Assembly: GCF_000764305.2 (NCBI RefSeq) | Contig: NW_025931881.1 | Span: 1 to 64,000 of the forward strand | Length of the DNA: 64,000 nt | Direction: 5' to 3' | Source of the DNA: Hyalella azteca | Taxonomy: Eukaryota; Arthropoda; Malacostraca; Amphipoda; Hyalellidae | Shown here: positions 19,561 to 30,905 of the stretch, piece by piece | How the letters are laid out: each line of letters begins with the position of its first letter | How positions within the stretch are numbered: position 1 is the first letter of the stretch | Translations under genes and position numbers: made by a program | The notes under the pieces: model-generated | What the model saw: the letters and a program-made list of their open reading frames with translations, nothing else | Databases searched by the model: none | Told to the model about the DNA's origin: nothing

Positions 19561-22500
19561 CGCTTCAGTAAATTATACAACATGATGGACGTTGAATTTG
19601 AAACCCAAAATCGTAAGGTATCGAAGACGCTGGCTGCTTCCTTGTGCCTGATGTAGGGCTACGTAAGGCTACTTAAGAGACGATGTGCAGTGATTTAATA
19701 TACATTCAATGTATTCACGGCTCGCCGGTCGTCGCAGTGACGTCCATTTCTTATCCACAGTGAGGGTTGGCTTCGTCTCCGTATATGCGACGACCTGTGA
19801 TTTCCTGTCCGTGACGTGGACCAGCGAACGAGAAGTGGCGCCGGTTCTGGAGTTCCTGCATTGCTGGAACCCAGCGTTATAAAGGGGCGGACTGACCGTC
19901 ATATCCTGCTGAATCCGTGGATTGTTTGTGTATGCCAGCTGTCCAGTTACGTTGAAAGCAGTTAGTCATCATAATGTAGCTGAACTTTTCGCTTGAGGGT
20001 TCCATGCTTTCCAATTCGGTGACCATGTTTGATAAATGCTACTTCAGGTACTGCATTCCCTAGTTGTCTTGGCTATTTAAGATTGTTTTGATATGTTTAA
20101 AAATTAGTTAAGAGTTCCAAGTTTGTTCTCCAGGCTGGAAGGCCTCGTGAGCTTTATTGCTCGCCTGCCAAGCCATGCCAACGGCTAAGCATGGCACGCC
20201 TGTATCCATGTTACGTGTCCATGTTTGCCGCGTGCAGGCGGCCTCGTTATTGATTGCACCTTCACTGCAATGATTTATTCGCTTTTGCTACTTACTTACT
20301 GCAATTTTTACTTGCAAATTTTGCGTCCAAGAACTGCGCATTTAAAGAGCCCAAGTCCATGTTTGTGTGTTCATTTGTTTGTTTACGAGAGCCATGGAAG
20401 CGCAAGTAAAACCTATGCCTTCAATGATCAAAAATTTCAGTTCTTTGGCTCTCCCGAAAAGTTTAAATTTTCGTCTTAAAAATCTATCTCCTCCAATGAT
20501 TTTCAAGCTGCCACATTGAAAGATATGCCGTTCGATTTGTAAAAAAAATTCTACTGATTCCTCGTTACTTTTTTCGATTTCGTTTCAGTTTGGATTATAT
20601 ATTAAAAAAAAGCGGGTGGGGGCGCGTCGCAAACTGAAAAAAATTCCCCCCACCCAAAAACATAGAATTTGAAAAAATTGTTTATGGGATAGATAAATAT
20701 GGTCTTTAGTAATCGAATGATATATATATATCGATGTGCTGTCATGAATTATTTACTAATATTGTTTTTAACCAGTTGATTATCGTTCTGATTGCTTTGT
20801 TCGTGTTTCAATTTGCTTCATTGCTCTTCCTTTGTTTCAACAATAAATGATTCGAGTTGCCAAGTTACTAACATTGTAACCTATTGATTATTGTTATGAT
20901 TACTTTATTGGTGTTTCAATTTTCTTCATTGCTCATATTTTGTTTCAACAATAAATGATTCGAGTTGCCAAGCCGCAGCTTTATTATTGCTCCTTCGTTT
21001 CAACAACAAATGAGTTGAGTTGCCAAGTCGTAATTCCCTGCTGTGGCAAACAGCTCAAGTTATTACGAACATTTTTATTAACAGAAACAAATTGGTGAAC
21101 TAAGCATCAGTAAATTCAATAGCTTGGAATTACTGAAGAGGAACACAGGAGAGCTGAACGTCTCCACGTCAGTCAGCTTTAGAAGGACATGTTCTCTCCT
21201 GCGGGAACCTTGTGACGCCGCACTTCAAGAGCCCCTCCATCCTACGCTCGAAGTCCCTGCCATGAAGTAGACTTCGATGCCTCGCAGATCTCACGGCACC
21301 TCAGCTCTGCAGGTCTGTAACTACATCAAATGTAGTTTCTCTTGTGAATGATAGCTTCATCACAAGCAGTATATAACGTACGGGCATAAAGTCTTATGTT
21401 TCAGTGTTAACAAAGTTGGAAAGCAGATAATATGTTGCCGTTAACGTTTTGTAATAAAACTTTTCAACATCAACATATCTAGTGCAGGCGATTGTAACAA
21501 AACTTCTTCATTTTTTTCTCAGAACTTTTTCCGAAACGGACATAGCATCTGAAATCTTTACCAAAACGTTAGCCTTCATCTACCGCTCATGCTAAAACAG
21601 TTTCAGGTTTGGACAATTTTTCAAGATTGAAAAAATGTTATATTCGATTTGAAAAAGCTTTAATGCCTAAATTAGATCAACACAGAAATTGACAATAATG
21701 TTAAACATAACGAGTATGTAAATAACGTGTATAAGTTACTTGAATCAAATATTTGTGAAATTTATATTGTGACATCAAAATACGAGAAAATGGCAATGAA
21801 ATGATAAAATGAAATGGTGCGAGAACCACGAAAATCACTTGTCACTAAACGGACTTGGACATGAATGAGGTATCTGGTGATGCTTTTTATTAGTCCTGAA
21901 TGACTATAGAGCAAGCTAGAGGAGGGCCTAGTAATATATACAATACTTTAAATGGTGAGTTTTTTCTGTAAGCAAAATTAAACTGTTTTTTTTAAGGTTT
22001 GCATTTTACAATCTAGCCGATAATATCAACTTTCATCTAGGAAAAGTTTCAAAAATGTAGACACAATTATATGGCTAAAACTTGAATATATTATTCATAG
22101 GACCTACACTGAGCGTCTTGTACGTCGCGAACGAACGTCAGTGGCTGTAGTGCTAGAGAGGTATCCGGCACGACGCCACTCTGCAGCGTCTGTAGCTTAA
22201 AAATATCTCATTATTGAGAGCATAAAACTATACTGGAAACAATTTATTAATTGACAATTGATTCGCACACGATATTCCATTGCGCGCGAAGCTCATCGTA
22301 GAAAGACAACAAGAATGTGGAAGAAAATTAGACCGACAGGCGACTGACAGATGGTTTGTTATCCTTCATTCCTTGGTTATTTAAGTAACTTAAAGGTCAG
22401 CAAAAGTCCAGGCCTATATGGGCAGCAACAGTTAAGTATTAAATTAAGTTAAGGCAGTTAAGGCAGCAACTGTCGTCAATTTGATTCCACAATTCACCGT

Positions 22501-23652
22501 AAAAAAACAGTTTGATTTTGCCTACGACCAATCGAATTAATTTTCAATGATGAAGCAATATTTCTCTATTCGTAGTTTTAGATTTTTAGATCAGAAACGG
22601 CTTATACATAGATTATACGATTTACAAAAGAAGTCAATAGACACAAAGTTCATAGTTAGACTCTTATCTCTGACAGCAAAAGCTTCGGCAAGTTTTATTG
22701 AATTCCTTATCTGAGCTGCTGTCGACAGCTCTTTATACATAAAAATTTCAAATATTATCTCTGACGATTTATGCAAACAGGAAATACGATTTCAATTTGA
22801 TTTAATTCTGTAAAATTTACTGAAGACATATAGTGGCTTTTTCTGAGAGTATGGTATGGATGGATATGTATACCGTTATGGTCCCAATTGAAACAGAGTC
22901 TGCACAGTCAATACTAATATTTCTTTGTTTAAATGACTGATGAAACTATGATAAATAAAAATATCTTAGAATTCTGAACAACGCCATATAGAAAAATGTC
23001 TAAATACTTATGAGTTTAATACTATTGTAGCGGGTATATAATGGTAGCCCTAAATTACGTTCAATGATCAGAAAAATCGTTTGCCATATTAAAAAGCTAC
23101 ATTTCACGACAATCACGTTGACATTTTTCTATACATAAGAAAAGCAATGGAGGTTCACTTTAATGGAACTTGGTAAACGGACAACGATCAAACTACCGTT
23201 TACTGAGATATGTTTCACTGCCGTTTAATGGGATACAAACGTTCTCCGAAAAATTATTCCAATTCTAATTTCCATAAATAAATGATTCACAGTAAATATT
23301 TATTCCGTAATAGCCTAATACTAGAATAATAAAACGTTCTTCAATCTAAAACCTCTACACTATTAACTCGTTAGCTTCTTACCACTAAGTAGTTAACATA
23401 TTATGATAAATTTGATAAATTCACAGTTATTCCATTACCATATTGACATTAACTCATAAAAATATCACTATTAAATCAAAAATATATTACCATTGCCTAT
23501 CAAATATATAAACAATTCTAAAATGGCTAATAATGACCTCGAGACAGGCCAGAAGAATATTTTATGAAGGAATTACACCGCATTAAGTGTTATCTTATAC
23601 ATATCTTGACATGCTGATAAGGTTTGACACGTACCAGATTATTGCGAATTTC
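19283..23652 (+). repeat. Segmental duplication block, copy 1
   Basis: This non-coding block, directly 3' of exon D2, recurs at 30906-35107 (same orientation) and 54824-59385 (inverted). It starts with a G-rich minisatellite (19283-19560, units like gtggggttaggagggctgtagtg), continues with unique sequence, a run of 55-bp units at about 20815-21050, and a long AT-rich part. A stretch at about 20274-20735 is absent from the other two copies and is probably an insertion; it has weak likeness to 44050-44480. A 61-codon frame at 22776-22591 has a counterpart in copy 2 but looks neutral. No gene is seen. Confidence 0.8.
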
Positions 23653-23905
23653 CCAAATAAAAATTGAGAGTGGAGCACCTATGTTTTTATGGTGGCTATC
23701 GGCGGACCCCATAGGTGGAGCTTATATGATTTATACAGTGAATTAAGGGTGGCGTGCACCACCTATCCCACACCTATAACGTGCCAATGGCCACCACACC
23801 CGTAAAGCTCTTCGTACATCAATAACTACCCATTGGCACCGGTACCGCATCAATGAGCCACCAGTGGCCACCTTTAAAATGAATTCAATAAAAAATTTTC
23901 CTTTA

Positions 23906-24030
23906 GTTTCAAATCCGATGCTTCTGCATTTACTGATATTGCATCACCCAATCACCATTCTAAGTCCTTAGTTTCAAATCCGATGCTTCTGCATTTACTG
24001 ATATTGCATCACCCAATCACCATTCTAAGT
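23906..24030 (+). repeat. 62-bp direct duplication
   Basis: Two adjacent near-identical copies of a segment beginning tagtttcaaatccgatgctt and ending in caccattctaagt. Confidence 0.9.
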
Positions 24031-24146
24031 GCTACGTATGCAAGTCTATCATGGCAGTACAAGTAACAATGTTAGACATGTAGCAGGAACATATAATCAG
24101 AGTACCATACACATACCTCGTGAGAAATCGACTTGAAGAAACTCCC

Positions 24147-24218
24147 TGCCTGCAGGATTCGAACTCCGGTCTCCCACACGCGAAGCAGAGCCTCTACCGT
24201 TGCGCCATCGGAGAGGCC
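24147..24218 (-). mobile_element. tRNA-derived SINE head
   Basis: On the - strand an A box (tggcgcaacggtagagg) and a B box (gagttcgaatcc) are spaced as in a tRNA, and a clover-leaf-like D arm and anticodon arm can be drawn. The acceptor stem does not pair and no 3' CCA-proximal sequence is evident, so I call it a SINE head rather than a functional tRNA. Confidence 0.55.
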
Positions 24219-24889
24219 ATGGCAGTCATTGTTCTCGGGTTACCGGCAGTCGCCGAGGGTTTTCAAAAACTTGCCCTCGTTTCACGCACTAGAATTTGTC
24301 GGGAATAAAACACTTGTACTAGCCGTTTTTCTCACTATTCGCACAATTTTGATTGAACTGCACTAACATTGAACCTTTCACTGAAATCGTTTCGGTACAA
24401 AATTCGCGAGATAAGTCAAACCTGCATAGTAAGAAGTGAGAAAGTTGGGACCCGCAAACACTACGTGCGTCCTCGATCACTGCCAGAACTCAACTCAAAC
24501 TGCCAGAAGGTCAATAAAAAAATATTATTATTATTATTCGACGAAGCAGTTATCGAGGCGTCTGGTTCGTACAAACTTCGAGGGCACGTCTCACATTGAG
24601 TTCAATAACAAGTTAAAAATAAATAGACACTGTGAAAGGATGAGAACTGATATCAGATTAGATACCACTGGTTTACAATGCTTGATAATATTACTAAAAT
24701 ATTGCCACTGCGTGCTGTCCACCCATCTTGAACTAGGACTGCGTGCTGACCGTCCATCGGGACACAGCCTGCACACACGTGTGTCTGTATCCTAACACAG
24801 CCTGCATAAACGTGTGTCTGTATCCTGTATGTTATTCAAGCGTTTAGTAGACTGTTACTCCTAAAAGAATAATAATGGTCCAGTAGCAA

Positions 24890-25174
24890 TTTGAGGAAGT
24901 GTTACGGAGGAATAAAGTTGAAAATAAACCCCTAGAGCGCTCGCATTTCTTTAAAACGAAGCACAGCTCTGATACATCAAACCATACACTGAGGAAGGTT
25001 TTAAATAAGCATTGGCACTTTGTGAATGAAGATGCTGAACTGAAACCCATCTTCCCATCACCAGCCACTATCTCTTTTTCAAAGGAACAAAAACCTGATA
25101 GAATTTCTGGTCAAATCATAGCACAAAAGAATCTTAGAAATGAAGATCTTTATATATTATTAAATTTTCTTTAA
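24890..25174 (+). pseudogene. Penelope-like element fragment (C-terminal RT region)
   Basis: The frame from 24899 contains SHFFKTKHSSDT, LRKVLNKHWHFV, DAELKPIFPSP and DRISGQII. The KHW motif followed by a P-rich segment and a short L/I-x-D-x-L box is the pattern of the region between the RT and the GIY-YIG endonuclease in Penelope-like elements. It stops before any GIY-YIG motif. This fragment is opposite in orientation to the RT fragment just downstream. Confidence 0.55.
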
Positions 25175-25306
25175 GAAAAAGATATCAAGAAACCAATTCC
25201 TAAAAGCCTGATGAGGATAACGAAATATCGCTATTGCTCTGTAAATGAATGTATTAAAAATATATATTTTTGATTTAGTCTAAAAGGAAAACATAAACTT
25301 ATTTGC

Positions 25307-25660
25307 TTACCAAATAAACGTGAAAATCATGACTTCAATTACGGCAATTTTCACTTCGTTATCTTGGGAGGCCAAATAAAAGTTCAACTCCGTTTTTCTA
25401 AATTCGATTGATTTAAAGATTGGATTCAAGTTTTCGAGGAATGAGTGAAATTCAAGTTTACTTGCTTCACTCACGATCAGAATATCATCTCTGTATCTCG
25501 TGTACAGGATGAGTCCTTGTATCCTATCGAGAAAACGGATCTCATAACAGTGTATAAAAATATAGGAAATTTCCAGCAAATATTTGGATCCCAGAGATAT
25601 ATCTTTATAGGATGTGACATGTTCCGTGAGGAGGCTCTTATGCGTGTAAAGCAAAGGCAC
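25307..25660 (-). pseudogene. Reverse transcriptase fragment, probably Penelope-like
   Basis: The - strand frame has a catalytic YRDD in the context YTRYRDDILIVSE, preceded by a hydrophobic segment with HCYEIRF and followed by a helix and a FYLA segment where NFLD is expected. The RYRDD/RYVDD box followed by ILIV is typical of Penelope-like RTs. Truncated at both ends. A second, shorter relative is at 35313-35500. Confidence 0.6.
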
Positions 25661-26014
25661 ATCGGCAAATAGGATGGCCTCGATACTTGAGCAAAATTAT
25701 AAAAGTGTTTGGAGGATTTAAATTGCTACAAACGATTTTGGTGTCAACGAGAGAGTTAGTTAAACCCATGATAATCTTGATTATCATATAAATAAATGTA
25801 TGGGCCTTGATTTTCGCTGTAGCCCAATCAACTGAACATTAATGATACAGATGCTTAATCTATGGAATGAACAAAACATAATGACTCGCTCACACCTCAT
25901 TTAAGAGGTGACTAATAAATCATGTTTCATAGACTTGATGTTCAATCATTGCCTTGTGAATTTCACCGATCATTTTCAACCTCATCAGACTGCGCTCATC
26001 AACGGCATATTATA

Positions 26015-26395
26015 GCTGTGCAAAGTGCAGAAGCTGTGCAAAGTTCATAAGCTGAGAAAAGGGCATAAGCTGTGCAAAGTTCATAAACTGTACAAAGAGC
26101 AGATGCCGTGCAAAGTGCAGAAGCTGTGTAAAGTGCAGAAGCTGTGCAAAGTGCAGAAGCTGAGCAAAGTGCAGAAAGCAAAGTGCAGAAGCTGAGCAAA
26201 GTGCATAAACTGTACAAAGAGCAGATGCCGTGCAAAGTGCAGAAGCTGTGTAAAGTGCAGAAGCTGTGCAAAATACAGAAGCTGTGTAAAGTGCAGAAGC
26301 TGTGCAAAATACAGAAGCTGTGTAAAGTGCAGAAGCTGTGCAAAATACAGAAGCTGTGAAAAGTGCAGAAGCTGTGCAAAGTGCAGAAGCTGCGC
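26015..26395 (+). repeat. 18-bp minisatellite (gtgcagaagctgtgcaaa)
   Basis: About twenty units of 18 bases with variants (gtgcataaactgtacaaa). The multiple-of-three unit keeps frames open on both strands; these are not genes. Confidence 0.93.
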
Positions 26396-26399
26396 CAGG

Positions 26400-28425
26400 C
26401 AGATAGGATCAAGATTGGACGATTTTTGCGCGAGTTAAAGTGGGGCTTGGTAACGGTTACATTAAATGTTACAGTTACGGTTGCGGTCGATATTAAGGGA
26501 AAAAATTTAGAGTTTAATTTCCAACGTTATCGGAATTAAATGGAATTCATAAACGACTGAACAGACACTCGTGGAATTTGTGTTCAAGTCGAGCAGCTGA
26601 GGGCGTCGCAGATAACGGCTATCAGGGCAGCAGATAACGGCGCATGCCGCATAACCACCGCAGCCCTTCAACCTCGATAATCCACTCGCTCGTGTATCAA
26701 GTTGAAAATTTGATTAAATTACACATTAATGTTAAATTTATGGCCAACAGCTACACTCCCGGAAGCGCGACCCTACAGCCGCTATATACGTAAGCGATGT
26801 TAGGCTTCAAACACACGAACTGCAACAAACAAATATTAGATTTGTACTTTTAATAAACCTTTGCCGCATGACACTGCAATCATTCCATTCTTAACTCTTA
26901 GACACTTTCAATACCAGCATTGGAATCTTTAGCTCGTGCAACATCACACGCGGAAGTTGGTACTGAGGAGGATGCCTAGGATGAGTCTGGACCAAAGTCA
27001 TAAAATGAATCTTTCTTGTAGGATTCCTTGATTCATTGCTGTTATTTCACATCCTGTTCCTCATAAATTCATTAACTTCACAAATGAATAAACTAGTTTG
27101 CTGGCACGCGTTCGCGAGAAGACCGCGCGTCAGGAGCCTCTTGCTGCGCTATCTCGGATGACGGACACGCGGCGACTATAAATATATAATTGTATTTGTG
27201 GTAAGAAATTCAAAGAAATTCAGACGATAAATGTCCCGGGATTAAATAAAAGTTAGAAATCATATGTGAACAAATGAAAACTTTGATGATCAAAGACACT
27301 CAACATAGTCGGAAATCTTATCTCGAAAGCGCCCATACATATTTATTCCTGATAACAAATTCTATGACGGCAGATAAATCGCCTCGGCGAAGGTGAGAAA
27401 AACAAGCGTAAGAGACCCTTTGCTTTTGCGGCTAACAATCGCTAGCATTTTTCTGTTATAAAATTTCGATCGATAGTGGAATGAGTGCTCGGGTAGAATT
27501 AGGTACTTCAGTTTTGATTGCAATAAATTTCAGACGGTACGTCAAAGTCATGTTACCACTTACGAACTTCAGTACAGAAAACTTCATTACAATCTGATAG
27601 ATTTCGAATATTCTTTTAACATGTCCATCATTTCTTTCCACTGTAGAAAAAAACACTCATTTTCCTTCAATTTCCTTCAGGAGACTATGTGAATGATGGA
27701 AGCAATGAAAGTTGAGATTAATACTAAGGTGAATGCAACACTTACTTTAGGGGTATAGACGCTTAAAACTCCACATGTGTACCAGAAGGTGTGTAGCTGT
27801 AGGCGCTGACACTCGTTATCTTCCCCGGCCTGATAAGCGGCCTCCTGCTTATCTCGCTGTGCAACTCAGCGAACTCAATGAACCAAAATGAGGGATTTTT
27901 AGGTTGAAGAAAACTTATTCTAAGAAATTCATCTTGAACAAATTCATTTGATGTCTATAAATTGAAATAACTGAAATATTCCGTTCAAAACATGCCGGGA
28001 GCTATGAATATTTTAGGGAAAATTTAATTTAAATATTCTGGCTGAGTGGCGACTTGATTTAATCTTCTTCTCAACAAATTCTAATTAAAACTTTCTGCTA
28101 TGATATTCTCGGCTTAACTGTAACTGCTTCTGCTTATACTGGTTATTCTAATAACGTGAATCACCGCTTATCTAATTTTGTATAGGTTGTGTGACTGACG
28201 GTCGCTGCTTATCTCAGCTGATCAGATGGCCACATTAGGCTGTATGCCAGCAGGGTCCTTGGCAGAATTGTCAATTAAAAGGCGCTATTTTTTTCCACTA
28301 CACTGCGGATGGTAAAACGTTTTATTTAATAAATTTAGCTACTTAAACGTACTAGTGTTATTTAACCGTGATAGCGCGACTTTAAACCCAAGATTTTATG
28401 CATTTAAGTGCTACAAGAGCGCGTT
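26400..28425. other. No gene recognised
   Basis: AT-rich sequence inside the composite insertion. Open frames are short. A GC-richer patch at 27110-27180 has no coding motif that I recognise. Confidence 0.4.
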
Positions 28426-28427
28426 TC

Positions 28428-28612
28428 CCGCATGCCTTGCTCCCTGTTTGACCTGATGGTATCCATGATACGACCGTGCCGCTCCCGCGTGCCATGCTCC
28501 CTGTTTGACTTGATGGTATCCATGATACGGCCGTGCCGCTCCCGCGCGCCATGCTCCCTGTTTGACTTGATGGTATCCATGATACGGCCGTGCCGCTCCC
28601 ACTCTTCATGCA
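28428..28612 (+). repeat. 57-bp minisatellite, three units
   Basis: Three units of 57 bases (ccatgctccctgtttgactt and following, with gatacggccgtgccgctccc). The same array with five units is at 36070-36360, and the sequence after each array is also duplicated. Confidence 0.92.
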
Positions 28613-29220
28613 TTGTTCGTGTTTATTCATGACAATGAGGTTAATGGGCACAAAGTATGAGAACAAAGATGTTAATTTATAGAAGCACGCATTTCTGATG
28701 AGTTGCTGTTAATTTCATGTGCCGAAAATGTCACTAAAATGTAGTTGTGACGCGTTGAACAACGAGACACGTAATTATCTCTGCGAGCGAAATTTTTGGT
28801 AGAAATTTGACAATTCAATTGACAAATAAATTTGATTTGTGCAAATTTTAACTGTAGCAAATTAAAAAAAACTATTTGCGTTGATAGAGCATAAATGTGG
28901 AAGATTTCGGCAGATTTTGTACGACTTGCAATGTACACTTACACTAGCTTCCAATATACTAATTTTTTACATCATATTTATGTGTTCATAAAAAGTTATG
29001 GAATTTCTGTGCTTGAACTTTCGTTCACATGAACAACTAAAGACAAGGAGTGTCACTTGCTGGTCAAATAATACGGTTGAAAATAGGCAAAATTGCGGCG
29101 GTATTTGCTAGAAGTGGGGAGTTGGTTGGTGTGGGCGACAAATTGCTGGTCAAATAATCAGGTTGAAAATAGGCAAAATGGTGGCGGTATTTGCTAGAAG
29201 TGGGGAGTTGGTTGGTGTGG
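28613..29220 (+). repeat. Direct duplication partner of 36361-36890
   Basis: Beginning cattgttcgtgtttattcat, this non-coding stretch matches 36361-36890 over most of its length. Within it, a segment of about 100 bases (ttgctggtcaaataat ... gttggttggtgtgg) is itself doubled at 29055-29220, while the other copy has one unit. Confidence 0.8.
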
Positions 29221-29872
29221 ATTTACCATGTATGAGGTATATTGGCCCTATGTAGAAATCATGTGATTTCTACGTGGCCTAGCTGGGCAGAATTTTCACA
29301 AAAACCATGGGGCTGCCATATGGCATTTTCACATGTGGCCAATATTGTCATGCGACTTGGGACCAACATGGGCCCCTTTGAAAATTGTTACTAGGGTACA
29401 TGCCCAGTGGCTCCACTTTGGCTCAATAATTTTATGAACACCTTGCTTCTCTGTCAGCTTTATTGGTGCCTACCTAATTCACGCAAAATTTTCTTAACAT
29501 AACTAATTCTTAAAAGCCAAGCACACAAAACGGAGTCATGGTTTCGTCTTGATCTCGAATGACCCGCAATCCAATAACATCTTTCTACGTTGGATAAATT
29601 ACTATGGCAAATACCTTCGTGCATTGTGTAGGCAAACGGTTTTCAGTGGCTTAAAAGAGATTTGCCTGCAATGTGATATCGATTATGCAGACCTTACAAA
29701 TCAGCGATGATTCGTAGATGACTGCCACCTTTACTCGCCACCCTTTCGATTTATTGATGTTTTATTGTCGATTTTTGGCAAATCTGGCCACTCACCGTTA
29801 CGCCACCTATAAACTACTATCGCCACCTATAATCATCGGTGCACCACCCTTAATTTTTATTTGGGTTACTCG

Positions 29873-30819
29873 TAAACAAATTACCTCTCCTAAAATAATT
29901 TAGAATGCATTCACATAAAATGCGGAAATTATTAGAATATGAATACTTGATTTTATTTGATCATGTATTCAAATGAATGAATTTAGGAATTGTTTCGCAA
30001 TTATTCTTCACGAGGAGACGAGCTTATACATATATGCGGCTAACGCAATTTTTGCACTATTTTGCAAGGAAATAAGGAATTATTGATTAATATTTGTGAT
30101 GATAGTGCAGGTGAAATTGAGCGGTAAATTACGATTTTTGCACTAGTCTATGTAAATAGGAAAAGCTTTCAATCAAAATTTGACTTCCAGTTTAACTTTT
30201 GAAACTTTTTGGAATGGCTATACGTTCATGTTAGAGGTCTGAACTTGATGAAAAATTTGATGTTCAAGAGTCAAAACTCGTCTCATTCAAGCAATATATA
30301 TTTAAAATCATCTGCAAGTGATTAAGTTGGATTGAAAATCTATATGACAAAAATAAATATCGGATCAGTTATGGTATATATACACATTTTACTTCTAATA
30401 GTCAGTTTACGTATATATACCCATAATATATACATATTTTCTATGTTAGAATAATTAATTGAAGAACAATTCAGTAATACTCCAAAATTAAAATAAAAAT
30501 TCAATTGATATAAATCAAGAGAACGACCCACTGGCATGATGCATTGAGAGACCTAATTAAATAGCTAAAAAAAATCAAGCAAATAAACTTTCGGCCTATT
30601 AGGTATCAGCAATCAGCCACATACGTTCAACGTCTTCGGGCAATGCATCACACAATTGCTTTCGGCTTTGTTACAGCAATAAAAAGCCAATTAGAACTAG
30701 AATGTAACGTGTAATGAAAGATTATATCAGCTTACATTTTTCCATTAGATGGAAATGTTGATGCATCAATTTGAGTTCCACGTTCATTCTTTCTTTGCCT
30801 CATTCGTGTGATTATTTTG
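29873..30819. other. No gene recognised
   Basis: The first part (29873-30050) matches 35108-35312, i.e. the right flank of the empty site. The rest is AT-rich with no coding signal. Confidence 0.45.
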
Positions 30820-30905
30820 TTTTACATAACATAACATAACATAGTGATGTCGGCTCTGAAGTGTAGGCCTGATGTGGCCTGTCGCCGATTCTTTTCCATT
30901 TCGTG
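30820..30905 (-). mobile_element. LINE 3' end with TTATG tail
   Basis: On the - strand this reads aagaatcggcgacaggcc, a short hairpin-like segment, ggcctacacttcagagccg, and then (TTATG)n. The same 3' end occurs at 41640-41705 behind a LINE C-terminus, at 51315-51380, and as the tail of the SINE at 5160. It abuts the left edge of duplication copy 2. Confidence 0.65.

Larger units (their letters stand above)
23653..29872. mobile_element. TIR-bounded composite insertion (about 6.2 kb)
   Basis: The ends carry inverted repeats: CCCAAATAAAAATT at 23653-23666 and AATTTTTATTTGGG at 29859-29872, with the similarity continuing inward (gtggagcacc against ggtgcaccac). The flanks, gcgaattt on the left and ttactcgtaaacaaattacc on the right, are contiguous at about 35100-35125 in copy 2 (gaatttactcgtaaac), which is the empty site. 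The interior is a patchwork: a SINE head, Penelope-like pieces, satellites and a block duplicated at 36070-36890. No transposase is recognised, so the superfamily is open. Confidence 0.6.

Noticed and set aside
22591..22776. 61-codon frame kept at equal length in two duplicate copies (also 34095-34280)
   Set aside because: About 15 of 61 residues differ, as expected from neutral divergence, and there is no splice context or homology.
24147..24218. Possible functional tRNA gene on the - strand
   Set aside because: A and B boxes are good but the acceptor stem does not pair; better explained as a SINE head.
25999..26412. Cysteine-rich frame of 137 codons (SFCTLH repeats)
   Set aside because: Translation of an 18-bp minisatellite; not a cysteine-rich peptide gene.
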